Below are positions 38,201-50,200 of a stretch of 64,000 nucleotides of DNA, in pieces. The stretch is from Nematostella vectensis (Eukaryota; Cnidaria; Anthozoa; Actiniaria; Edwardsiidae), in the NCBI RefSeq assembly GCF_932526225.1, contig NC_064045.1, positions 13,882,442 to 13,946,441 of the forward strand, given 5' to 3'. A model generated the notes under the pieces. The model saw only the letters and a program-made list of their open reading frames with translations, was not told the DNA's origin and did not search any database. Position 1 is the first letter of the stretch, and each line of letters starts with the position of its first letter. Both the position numbers and the translations under genes were made by a program.

Positions 38201-41200
38201 CCATGTGAGTGCAATTATGTACATGTATTATTTATTTTAACCATGTGAGTGCAATTATGTACATGTATTATTTATTTTAACCATGTGAGTGCAATTATGT
38301 ACATGTATTTTTTTTAACCATGTGAGTGCAATTATGTACATGTATTATTTATTTTAACCATGTGAGTGCAATTATGTACATGTATTATTTATTTTAACCA
38401 TGTGAGTGCAATTATGTACATGTATTATTTATTTTAACCATGTGAGTGCAATTATGTACATGTATTGTTTATTTTAACCATGTGAGTGCAATTATGTACA
38501 TGTATTATTTATTTTAACCATGTGAGGGCAATTATGTACATGTATTATTTATTTTAATCATGTGAGTGCAATTATGTACATGTATTATTTATTTTAACCA
38601 TGTGAGTGCAATTATGTACATGTATTATTTATTTTAACCATGTGAGTGCAATTATGTACATATATTGTATTTATTTTAACCATGTGAGTGCAATTATGTA
38701 CATATATTGTATTTATTTTAACCATGTGAGTGCAATTATGTACATTTATTATTTATTTTAACCATGTGAGTGTAATTATGTACATGTATTATTTATTTTA
38801 ACCATGTCAGTGCAATTATGTACATGTATTATTTATTTTAACCATGTCAGTGCAATTATGTACATGTATTATTTATTTTAACCATGTCAGTGCAATTATG
38901 TACATGTATTATTTATTTTAATCATGTGAGTGCAATTATGTACATGTATTATTTATTTTAACCATGTGAGTGCAATTATGTACATGTATTATTTATTTTA
39001 ACCATGTGAGTGCAATTATGTACATGTATTTATTTTAACCATGTGAGTGCAATTATGTACATGTATTATTTATTTTAACCATGTGAGTGCAATTATGTAC
39101 ATGTATTATTTATTTTAACCATGTGAGTGCAATTATGTACATGTATTATTTATTTTAACCATGTCAGTGCAATTATGTACATGTATTTTTTTTAACCATG
39201 TGAGTGCAATTATGTACATGTATTATTTATTTTAACCATGTGAGTGCAATTATGTACATGTATTATTTATTTTAACCATGTGAGTGCAATTATGTACATG
39301 TATTATTTATTTTAACCATGTCAGTGCAATTATGTACATGTATTTTTTATAACCATGTGAGTGCAATTATGTACATGTATTATTTACTTTAACCATGTGA
39401 GTGCAATTATGTACATGTATTATTTATTTTAACCATGTGAGTGCAATTATGTACATGTATTATTTATTTTAACCATGTCAGTGCAATTATGTACATGTAT
39501 TTTTTTTAACCATGTGAGTGCAATTATGTACATGTATTATTTATTTTAACCATGTGAGTGCAATTATGTACATGTATTATTTATTTTAACCATGTGAGTG
39601 CAATTATGTACATGTATTGTTTATTTTAACCATGTCAGTGCAATTATGTACATGTATTTTTTTTAACCATGTGAGGGCAATTATGTACATGTATTATTTA
39701 TTTTAACCATGTGAGTGCAATTATGTACATGTATTATTTATTTTAACCATGTGAGTGCAATTATGTACATGTATTATTTATTTTAACCATGTGAGTGCAA
39801 TTATGTACATGTATTATTTATTTTAACCATGTGAGTGCAATTATGTACATATATTGTATTTATTTTAACCATGTGAGTGCAATTATGTACATATATTGTA
39901 TTTATTTTAACCATGTGAGTGCAATTATGTACATTTATTATTTATTTTAACCATGTGAGTGTAATTATGTACATGTATTATTTATTTTAACCATGTGAGT
40001 GCAATTATGTACATGTATTATTTATTTTAACCATGTGAGTGCAATTATGTACATGTATTATTTATTTTAACCATGTGAGTGCAATTATGTACATGTATTA
40101 TTTATTTTAACCATGTGAGTGCAATTATGTACATGTATTGTTTATTTTAACCATGTGAGTGCAATTATGTACATGTATTATTTATTTTAACCATGTGAGG
40201 GCAATTATGTACATGTATTATTTATTTTAACCATGTGAGTGCAATTATGTACATGTATTATTTATTTTAACCATGTGAGTGCAATTATGTACATGTATTA
40301 TTTATTTTAACCATGTCAGTGCAATTATGTACATGTATTATTTATTTTAACCATGTGAGTGCAATTATGTACAATATATTATTTATTTTAACCATGTGAG
40401 TGCAATTATGTACATGTATTATTTATTTTAACCATGTGAGTGCAATTAAGGAAGACTTAGGACAGGGCTCAAAATAGTGTCGGGCTGCCGGCAATAGCCG
40501 GCTGTTTTCTGGTCTTTGCCGGCTTTTTTTTTCTGTTTCCCCTCTCATATTTTGAGTATGCAGGTTTTTTTCCCCACCAAAATTCACAGAGCCAGCAAAT
40601 TTAAAATATATATATTTTGAACCCTGTAAGGATAGTTTTCATTTGCACATAAGTATGTCAGTATTTTTCCCCCTTCAATCCAGACAAACAAAAGTCGTTA
40701 CATGTGGAGCTGCCACTTCACTGCTGGTCACCCTGTGGAACTCATCATCCGTTTGCCAGTTTCAGCAAGCGAGGGGACTGTGTCCAGGATTGTCTTCTGG
40801 AACTATAATAGAGGTGTGAAGGTTAGTAAACTCTTATGAAAGGTTAAGGACACGTATTGTTACTCATCTGAGCTCCTCACGGGAATGTGAAGGGTTTACT
40901 TTTTTAGTAGCATCAAACTACATCTAGGGGTGGGGTTCTTAGAGTCTGAAAAGGGACTGGAAAGCTCATTATATTTGTATGGTACACGGTTATTCTTATA
41001 GAAGTCCCAAGGTGCTTTGGTTAAGTTTTGTTTTTGATGGCTCTCTGAAGTCCACTCTCGCATCTCAGACATGCCTCTTATTGTGAATGGCAGTTCTTGC
41101 TCATTCTATTTTCACAGGCTATACTCTTCTAATATGCTACATCAGGCTTGTCAATGGCATTCTCACAGGGATTCCTGTGTTTGTAGATAGACTGGAACGA

Positions 41201-44200
41201 GCTAACCCAGGTTACATCTCCTTCCCTAGCACAGGAAACCCAAGCGAAACGTTACCAACCAGCCTGCCTATAAGCCATTGATTTCCTTATGCTTTAAGAA
41301 TTTTGAGATTTTACCATTTGTGGTTTGTCTTTACAGTACTTGAATATAGGAGTGAAAGACTTGAGGTTATTTATAGGTGGCGTTCTTGTATGGAAAGGCA
41401 CAATTGATAAGGTAGTGTACCCTTCCAATCACAAATCCCTAAAAAACGCATTTTTAAACTTGAATGACATTCTTCGATGAATGTTAAATTATAGTATCAG
41501 GCGCGTACCCTGGATTTGTTGAAGGGGAAGGACGGCTGGGGGGAGGTGGTGGGTGTGGTGGACAGGGCACTCATTGATATCATGGAAAGTATGTGTTTGA
41601 CGATCCTTCCAAACAAAAATGGCCAACTGTGTTCCCTCCTTGTCATTAACTTTTTATTCTTGTGTCTCATGGTGGAATTTTCACAATTTGCATTATAAAT
41701 ACACGTTAAACTATGACTTGAAATTTCTAGATAAGACCACGTAGCGAATTCCATTTCTTTTGTGAAAGGGATTTTGATTTCGGAGGTTACAAAATGTTAT
41801 ATCTTACAAATATAAAACTTGATTGAAGTCAGATGCATTCTGGGAATACTCAAAATAGCAGTTATTTCTATTGGTCTTATTGGTTTTTCTTTTTATTGTA
41901 TCTTATTAGGGATGCGGAAACCAGGTATTTGACTACAGTAAAGAGGTCAACCTTGTCGATAGTGAACAAAAACAACAAGAGCCAGACAAGGTAAGACACA
42001 CTCTGAACTAATGGAGGGTATGGTTGCGGTTAGTATGTATGTGTAAAGTATTAATCAGGAAACAAAAAAATATATTTAAACGACTAAGGCAGAAGGCATC
42101 TGTTAAAAAAGTTGTTAACGTTTAAAATGAAACCCTCTTTAAATAAAACAAATATTTGTGTTGTATTGCACATCTTTATAAATAGGTGGAGAACCCGATG
42201 TTAGTAACTAAGAGTCTCGTTGGACTCTAGGTTACCTTGGGAGGGGTTAGTAGTTCTTGTCTGGTGATAGCCAACTTAAAGGGGCCAGATCTACATACCC
42301 ATGGATGCGTTAGGAGATTTTCAGTATTAAAAAGTTGCAAAATATTAATAAGGTAGATTGCTTAGGATTTTTAGAATGAGAGCCACGCAAGACTGCAGTA
42401 CATTTTGGGAATAAGGGTTTGCTACCTCGAAACGCGATCTTTTGTAATAGTAGGGACGGCAACGCGGACGCCGACGGCAGGAAAAAAAAGAATTTGGTTC
42501 TGAATTCAATAGCAGCACGTGGAAATGCGGTCTGTCTGATACATTTCACCCTTTTTCCATAAAACCACGACGTGAAAACTCCAAGGTTCACGGCCAATGG
42601 AGGCGCGGACGTTTGCACTCCACTAACTACGTTCGCTGCTGTAGAAATAATGTCTTTAGTTTATTTTTATCTATCTCTGACTTTAATGTTTTGCTTATTC
42701 CATTGAAATTAAATCATTGATCGCCACGCAAAACGGTAGTTTCATGGTGTTACGGAGCACCAGCACCAAAAACACAATGGGACAAAAGCCAAAAACAAAG
42801 ACCTTAGAACGAGACAATGGAATAGAGTACAAAGGCCTTGAGCACGAAAAACAAAGCTCTCCGTAACACCAAGGAATTCCCGCGAAAACATCTTTTTCGA
42901 TCGTGTTGTCCTAGCCGTCGTCGTCCTTGGTTAAGGTCCCTAATGATAGTGACACCAATAGATCATCTGCTTTTGCAAATATTTGCTGTATAAGAATAAA
43001 TTAGCTCAACATTACTTTTTATTGCCCTCTTTAGTTTGATGCTGGAGAAGCCACGCTACCTTTACGTAGCGAGACGGTTACACTGAAGCGAGGTTCCCTT
43101 GACCCCCCTGAGCCCACAAGTGATAAAAGGTAATGCGAGACAGTGTGAACCCTAAGCCAACAAGTCATATAAGGTAATGCGAGACAGTGTGAACGCTAAG
43201 CCCACAAGTCATATAAGGTAATACGAGACAGTGTGAACTCTAAGCCCACAAGTGATATAAGGTAATACGAGACAGTGTGAACCACGGGCGTTATAGGTGA
43301 TTAACTTACCACGGGCGTTCTAATGATTAACTTACCACGGGCGCTCGAGGTGATTAACTTACCACGGGCGTTCTAGGTGATTCACTTACCACGGGCGTTC
43401 TAGGTGATTCACTTACCACGGGCGTTCTAGGTGATTCACTTACCACGGGCGTTCTAGGTGATTAACTTACCACGGGTGTTCCAAGTGATTAACTTACCAC
43501 GGGTGTTCTAAGTGATTAACTTACCACCGGCGTTCTAAACGATAAACTTACCACGGGTGTTTTAAGTGATTAACTTACCACGGGCGTTCTAGGTGATTAA
43601 CTCACCACGGGCGTTCTCGGCGATTCACTTACCACGGGCGTTCTAGGCGATTTACTTACCACGGGCGTTCTAGGCGATGAATTTACCACGGGTGTTCTAG
43701 GCGATTCACTTACCACGGGCGTTCTAGGTGATTCACTTACCACGGGCGTTCTAGGTGATTAACTCACCACGGGTGTTCTAAGTGATTAACTTACCACGGG
43801 CGTTCTAGGCAATTAACTTACCACGGGCGTTCTAGGCAATTAACTTACCACGGGCGTTCTAGGTGATTAACTTACCACGGGCGTTGTAGGTGATTAACTT
43901 ACCACGGGCGTTCTAGGTGATAAACTTACCACGGGTGTTCTAAGTGATTAACTTACCACGGGTGTTCTAAGTGATTAACTTACCACGGGTGTTCTAAGTG
44001 ATTAACTTACCACCGGCGTTCTAAACGATAAACTTACCACGGGCGTTATAGGTGATTAACTTAGCACGGTGTTTTAAGTGATTAACTTACCACGGGCGTT
44101 CTAAGTGATAAACTTACCACGGGCGTTCTAGGCGATAAACTTACCACGGGTGTTCTAAGTGATTAACTTACCACGGGCGTTCTAAGTGATTAACTTACCA

Positions 44201-47200
44201 CGAGCGTTCTAGGCGATTAACTTACCACGGTCGTTCTAAGTGATTAACTTACCACGGGCGTTCTAGGCGATTAACTTACCACGGGCGTTCTAGGCGATTA
44301 ACTTACCACGGGTGTTTCAAGTGATTAACTTACCACGGGCGTTCTAGGCGATAAACTTACCACGGGCGTTCTAGGCGATTAACTTACCACGGGCGGACAT
44401 TTTGGTTGAAAATTGCCACCCAAACGAAACAATACAATGTTATGTAGGAAAGTGTATTACTGATACTGGTTGTTCTCTATTTCTCTTTCAGTGCCTCTGT
44501 GGGATTACCGGTAAAGCAGGAACAGCCGTCTGTTATCTCTCCCACAACAAAGCAGTTCTCACTGCCATCCTCCCCCCGTCCCTCCAAAGAGCCTACGATT
44601 CCACATTCTCCACATGCGTCACAGCACTTAGAATCCACGGCTACTCGGCCCCAGAGCCCTCGCAGGTCAAAGACAAGGTACAATATTTAAAGAAAGCCAA
44701 TCACGCCGCCATTTTATGCTCCCGCAAAATACAGAGTCATTCAAAGAATCTATTTCCATCGGCCAATTCTAGCAAGTAACTGAGAAACGTTCAATCAAAA
44801 ATCGTTAATCTGCTATCAGACTTAAATCGTGGATGGTTATTTTGAAATTTTCTTGGAAATGAACCGTTGTATTTTCAGTTGTAAACAATAACAAAGAAGT
44901 GGTTGATCGACATTCTTTAGAGGTCGACCCATTATTCCCATGATGCATTTTTTGCTTTTTGGGTCATCAGTAAAAAAGCCCTGAATAATTTTACTAGACC
45001 TTAAGCTGGGAAATGAGAGATGGGAAATTGCTTTCAAATTCTGTAATTCTTTTGTCAAACACAATGCAAGTCAAAATCGGTCAAATGCAAGCGCAAGAAC
45101 CGAGTAGTATGTGTGTTGTGTTTGCGCTGTAGTTAAAACTTCTCAAGTCTTTCTAACATAAGGCTGTAAGTGAACAATGCTATATATAGCTTCCTAATAG
45201 TTTGGTTTATGTTTTTTGTAGTGTTTCCCTGCTAGCAGAGGCCTCTTTTCTCTGTATTTCGCTGGGCTGGGGTTCGCTAGGCGCCACCCCAGCGAAATAC
45301 AGAGAAAAGAGGCCTCTTCTAGCAGGGAAAGTAGGGTGAATCGGTTCTTAAAAAAGAAATACCCTTACCACCACTATGAAAGAGAATCAGGAACACTAGG
45401 GGGAGGTACATAACATAAAATGGTCTGCTAAATGCCCAAACTACCCCTCCCCTCCCTCAATGTCCTAGCTACAGGCCAGAAGCGAGACTAGCTTTCTCAT
45501 TCTTTTTCAAATCTGTTTTGTTCCATCCAGAGGCAAAGGCAACCTGCTTGATTCCCTGCTGCAGTCCAAGGACATAAGAGATGAGGTGGACGGGAAGATC
45601 ACACGGTCATCATCCACCCCAAACCTCTCGTCCAGCTCTGACCTGGAGAAAGACGAGACTGCGAACTCGCCGAGGTAAGAGAATGGCAAGACTTTGGTTG
45701 ACTCCGATAATAAAGAACCTTGGGTAATTAAAGGGGTACTTAAAGAGCCATTGTCACCAGTTTACTTCCGGAGGGCCGGTGGAAACCTCAACCGTTAATT
45801 TTAATTATTTCCTTTTTCTTCTAGGGGCGATTCGTTTGCCCTTCCCAGCAAACCGCCTTGGCTGACGTCCAGTAAGGGGAAGGGGCAGCTAAGGTATGGT
45901 CAAATATCAAGCAAAAATGCTCGTCTTTGTTTTGGGGCATTCTGTATCTCTGTACCTAGAACTGCGCCGGAATTCCCATTTTCTTTAGTCCTTTGCTGTT
46001 TTCTTACTTGTATATTGCTTTGTTACCCCCTTCTCTTCCCACTAGCCCGGAAACCTAACAGCTTATCAGCCTTGCTTTATACTTCACCCTGCCATGGTCC
46101 ATGGTCCGAACACCTGCTTTTTTAAAACCAACAACGACAAAGACAAGCTTCCACCTATATCCCCCCCTCCCGATACCTAGGTGATACTCCCCCCCCGGAT
46201 CTAAGAACACGAGACATCGTTCTGAGAGCTAGATCAGAATGAGTTTTTTTTCGACTAATGTAAAGGAGGCTATGTTTGAGTCCTGACAAAAAATTCGAAA
46301 AATTCAGTATTTTTTTTTCTTTTCAGATCCAGATCATCATCAAGATCAAGGTCCAGACCGATATGGCTCGACGAGAACAAAGGTAGTGATTCTCGCACTG
46401 AAAAATCCCAAATCTTGTGTAAAAATCTAGGAAAATTTTACAATACAATCGCAAACTATCCATGACTTAATAACGTTCGAGACCTACTCACGAATAAGTC
46501 ATGGCCTAGGAACACGCGGTCCGCGATGTATCAACCCACTTGTGCATTTGAGATAGATGTTTTTATATAAAGAGAATGGAATTAAGGACAGAAATTGTTG
46601 TTTTTGACCACCCTACCCCCCCTGGATACCCCCCTGTGCACCCCCCTCTTCCCGAGTACCCCTGTTATCAATATTAATATTCCATGTTGTTCGCTGTCCA
46701 GAAGGTGATAAAGAAGGTGCACGTAGTTTCAGCTCAAATGACGCCCTACCGCCACGTGACCCTACACCAGACAGTGCGCGGTTACCCTGGCTCAGTCCCA
46801 GGTCCACGGGGCGAAGTCACAGCCTACCCGGCGAGGGTGACGAGAGATGGCCGAGTGACTTCGCTGCAAGGCAAGGATCTCAGGAGTTACGTACCGAGTT
46901 GGATGAGACGAGCTCAAAGGTAGGTGGACTCAAAGATTCTATGAACAACTATATACTGTATAAGAGTGAATGGGAGAACGATCTGGAAACGATTTTGAAA
47001 ATCGTAAAACATTCCTTGTACAGACCTGATACCATTCTGAAATTCTTAAAGCGTTCTGCATAATCCAAAGAGCGTTTCTTTCGTTTCCTTATTCTTACGG
47101 CATGTAATCACTCATTTCGGTATTGAAGGTTTTTCAGCCTCAACATGCGACTTTCACTAAAAAAATGTGACTTTTTAAGTGACAAAGTCAAGCCAAATTA

Positions 47201-50200
47201 ACACAGAAATAGCTGCGCTCTTCGCGCCAGAGATTGACAAAAATATATTTCAATAAAATAAGCCCTTTCCGATAAAGAAACTTTCTGTCTGATTCATAAA
47301 TTGCTTTTTGTTGTTTAAAATGGCGGCGTGAATAACCATAGTGTATAGAGATTTTAAAGGCTTAGCACTGAGTGTTCCACAGGGAGCCCACTCAACTCAG
47401 CGCATAATAAAACTCCTTCCAAATACTTTGCAAAACCCGGATATTTTACGCAGAGGTATAAAATAAGTGTTCCAAACATGAATGTATGCAATAAAGAGTA
47501 AGACATATGTATTTGGAAGAAGTTTTATTGAGAACTTCGTGACCTAATTGATATTCATAAACGAAGTCCAAAGCACATGCTAAATAAACAATGCTCTGAG
47601 TTGAGTGGGCTCCCTGTGAGTGTTCTAACCTTGCTGGGTGTTGATTAAGGCGACTAGTGACACAAGATCGAGCCGTCGCCGCGACACCCCCTCTCCAGCC
47701 CTCGTTGAGGCGCCACGCCCCTCGTCACGTGACCCTGACCTGTCCTCTTCTGCTGGGGCACGATCCAAAAGACAAGAGTGGAAACAGTAAGTAACGCCAG
47801 CAACCACAGGTGGCCCAGTAAGCACGTCCGCGCGTGGGATCTCTTACCACAGGTATCCCAATGTGTTAGCGCGTCAGCGTATGGGGCCTTTCAGCACAGG
47901 TGACCCAATGTGTTAGCGCGTCAGCGTATGGGGCCTTTCAGCACAGGTAACCCTTTGTGTTAGCGCGTCAGCGTATGGGGCCTCTCACCACAGGTGACCC
48001 ATTGTGTTAGCGCGTCAGCGTATGGGGCCTCTCACCACAGGTGACCCAATGTGTTAGCACGTCAGAGTATGGGGCCTCTTACCACAGGTATCCCAATGTG
48101 TCAGCGCGGCAGTGTATGGGGCCTCTCACCACAGGTGACCCAATGTGTTAGCGCGTCAGCGTATGGGGCCTCTCACCACAGGTGACCCAATGTGTTAGCG
48201 CGTCAGCGTATGGGGCCTCTTACCACAGGTATCCCAATGTGTTAGCGCGTCAGCGTATGGGGCCCCTCACCACAGGTGACCCAATGTGTTAGCGCGTCAG
48301 CGTATGGGGCCTCTTACCACAGGTATCCCAATGTGTTAGCGCGTCAGCGTATGGGGCCCCTCACCACAGGTGACCCAATGTGTTAGCGCGTCAGCGTAAG
48401 CGTCTGATCACGGTCAAGACATAATATCTTTTTGTGTATTCATTTCTTTCCCTGCCTTGACTTTTTGGACAAGTGTTTACTTATAAGAAGCTTGTGTTCG
48501 TCAGTTCCAAGAGATGTGTCATCTTTTGATCAATACTGTGAAGTGCCTTGAACTTGCGGTATTTGCTAGATCGCTATTTTTTGTTTCAGGAATCAGAGTC
48601 TCAGTCTTGAAGAGTCTTGGAATGTGCTCTCTTTATTTGAAAAGTGCCACAAAGGACGCATCACCAAGGACTTGGATCTACAGCTACAAGGTGCGAGAGA
48701 ATATCGATCGGTACAAGACTGTTACGATTAGGCATGGATTTGTTTAACCTTTATGGTACCGTTATGGTTTTGATAGGATCACTGGTAATTAAACCAAGTA
48801 CACGTTTTTTAACACAGTAAAATATCTCAATGTATTTCAGTGTGTTAAATTGATTGAATTCCCCTCCACTTTATATTGTTTTTTTTTTTTGAACAGCGTT
48901 TTTTAAACGTGTAAGACGACCGTACAAACTTTAACCTGCTAAAGCCTCGCTTTAACGCTTTAATAACACATAACCCCCATTATCTATAAAACGGCCCATT
49001 GAATTCAATTTGTTTGAAACAGATTAATAAAGTTTCTTTTGATTGACAGACGATGCCCTGGACGAGATCCTACCGCGCTCCGCAACTAGGAAGGACCAGT
49101 CAGTACCCCCTAAGGACAGTACAACAGCAGACCCGCCTGCAGCCAGTGACGACAGGTAAACAAGGTTTACTTCATATTAACATATTTACATAGGATTCAC
49201 ACTTTGATTTACCTAGGATTTACACTTCAATTTACATAGGATTCACACATTGATTTACATAGGATTGACACTTCAATTTACATAGGATTCACACACTAAT
49301 TTACATAGGATTCACACATCGATTTACATAGGATTCACACATTGATTTACATAGGATTGACACTTTAATTTGCATAGGATTCACATACTAAGTTACATAG
49401 GGTTCACTCATTGATTTACATAGGATTCAAACTTTAATTTACATAGGATTCGCATATTGATTTAAATATAGTAATGACACTTGCATTTACATAGGATTCC
49501 TTCTACAATTTAGTACATAGGATTCCTAAATACAATTTACCAAGGATTTACTCTTTGTTTTACATGGGATTCAAAGCATACATTAAGAAGCATACTTTAA
49601 GATGGGGTTCACATATATATAGTAAATATTTTGTCCTCAGTCCACCCCCTGGTACACTAATGTGCTGTTTTTCGTATCCAGCCGGCTTATTGACCTAGAA
49701 ATTCCCACCCTTCCTCTCGGCAAAAAGCTCGTTATTAACCTCAAGTCAACGTGGGGCGACAGACACTACGTGGGCCTCAACGGCATTGAGGTGTTCACTG
49801 ATGAAGGGAGGCCAGCCGAAATTGCAGACGTGAGTAGGGGAAGTGACATTATTTTTCGTGGCGCACCATATACTAAACAATCCACCATTAGAAGAGACGG
49901 AAGAGGAGCGACTTGAGCTAAGACATGACTTTTAAATAAATGCGGCCGTCACGCCATAAAGCGAGGAAAAATGTCAAAAGTTCAAACTGTTGGGACAAGT
50001 AGGCTTTTCAATCCCGCATGCGATCTGAGCGGTGTTCCGTGGTCAGACATGAGTCGTGTGGTGGCTGCCTATTAAGCCTTGTATGCCTTGGACTCGACTG
50101 TTGTGCTTTCGTAAGTCAGCATTCAAGGAGGGCGATTGGCTTCTCAAATTGGTTCCTTTTTTACAATACTGTTCCCCTGTAAATGATTCAGTGTAAGAAA

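Larger units (their letters stand above)
33006..41990 (+). other. KATNIP: KATNIP exons 18-22: first DUF4457 module
   Basis: Exons 33006-33113, 33657-33773, 40684-40821, 41337-41411, 41910-41990. Key residues: [20 protein letters not shown], then [46 protein letters not shown]. The W-G...G-I-T-E-I-x-F entry strand and the F-W-N-Y-N motif define the module. The intron between exons 19 and 20 is 6.9 kb, almost all satellite. Confidence 0.92.
43035..49155 (+). other. KATNIP: KATNIP exons 23-31: Ser/Pro/Arg-rich linker
   Basis: Exons 43035-43129, 44492-44677, 45531-45674, 45825-45893, 46327-46382, 46702-46919, 47650-47786, 48590-48690, 49050-49155. The encoded linker is low-complexity ([19 protein letters not shown]) with one hydrophobic family-like block ([20 protein letters not shown]). 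It is likely disordered. All phases fit. Confidence 0.88.

Noticed and set aside
33985-40448. CRISPR-like array of 40-bp repeats
   Set aside because: Units are contiguous with no unique spacers, there are no cas genes, and it lies in a eukaryotic intron.
42310-42618. A 102-codon minus-strand frame in a KATNIP intron
   Set aside because: No domain. The sequence looks like repeat debris antisense to the gene.
46613-46923. Overlapping frames on both strands at KATNIP exon 28
   Set aside because: The true frame is fixed by exon phase on the plus strand; the others are shadows.
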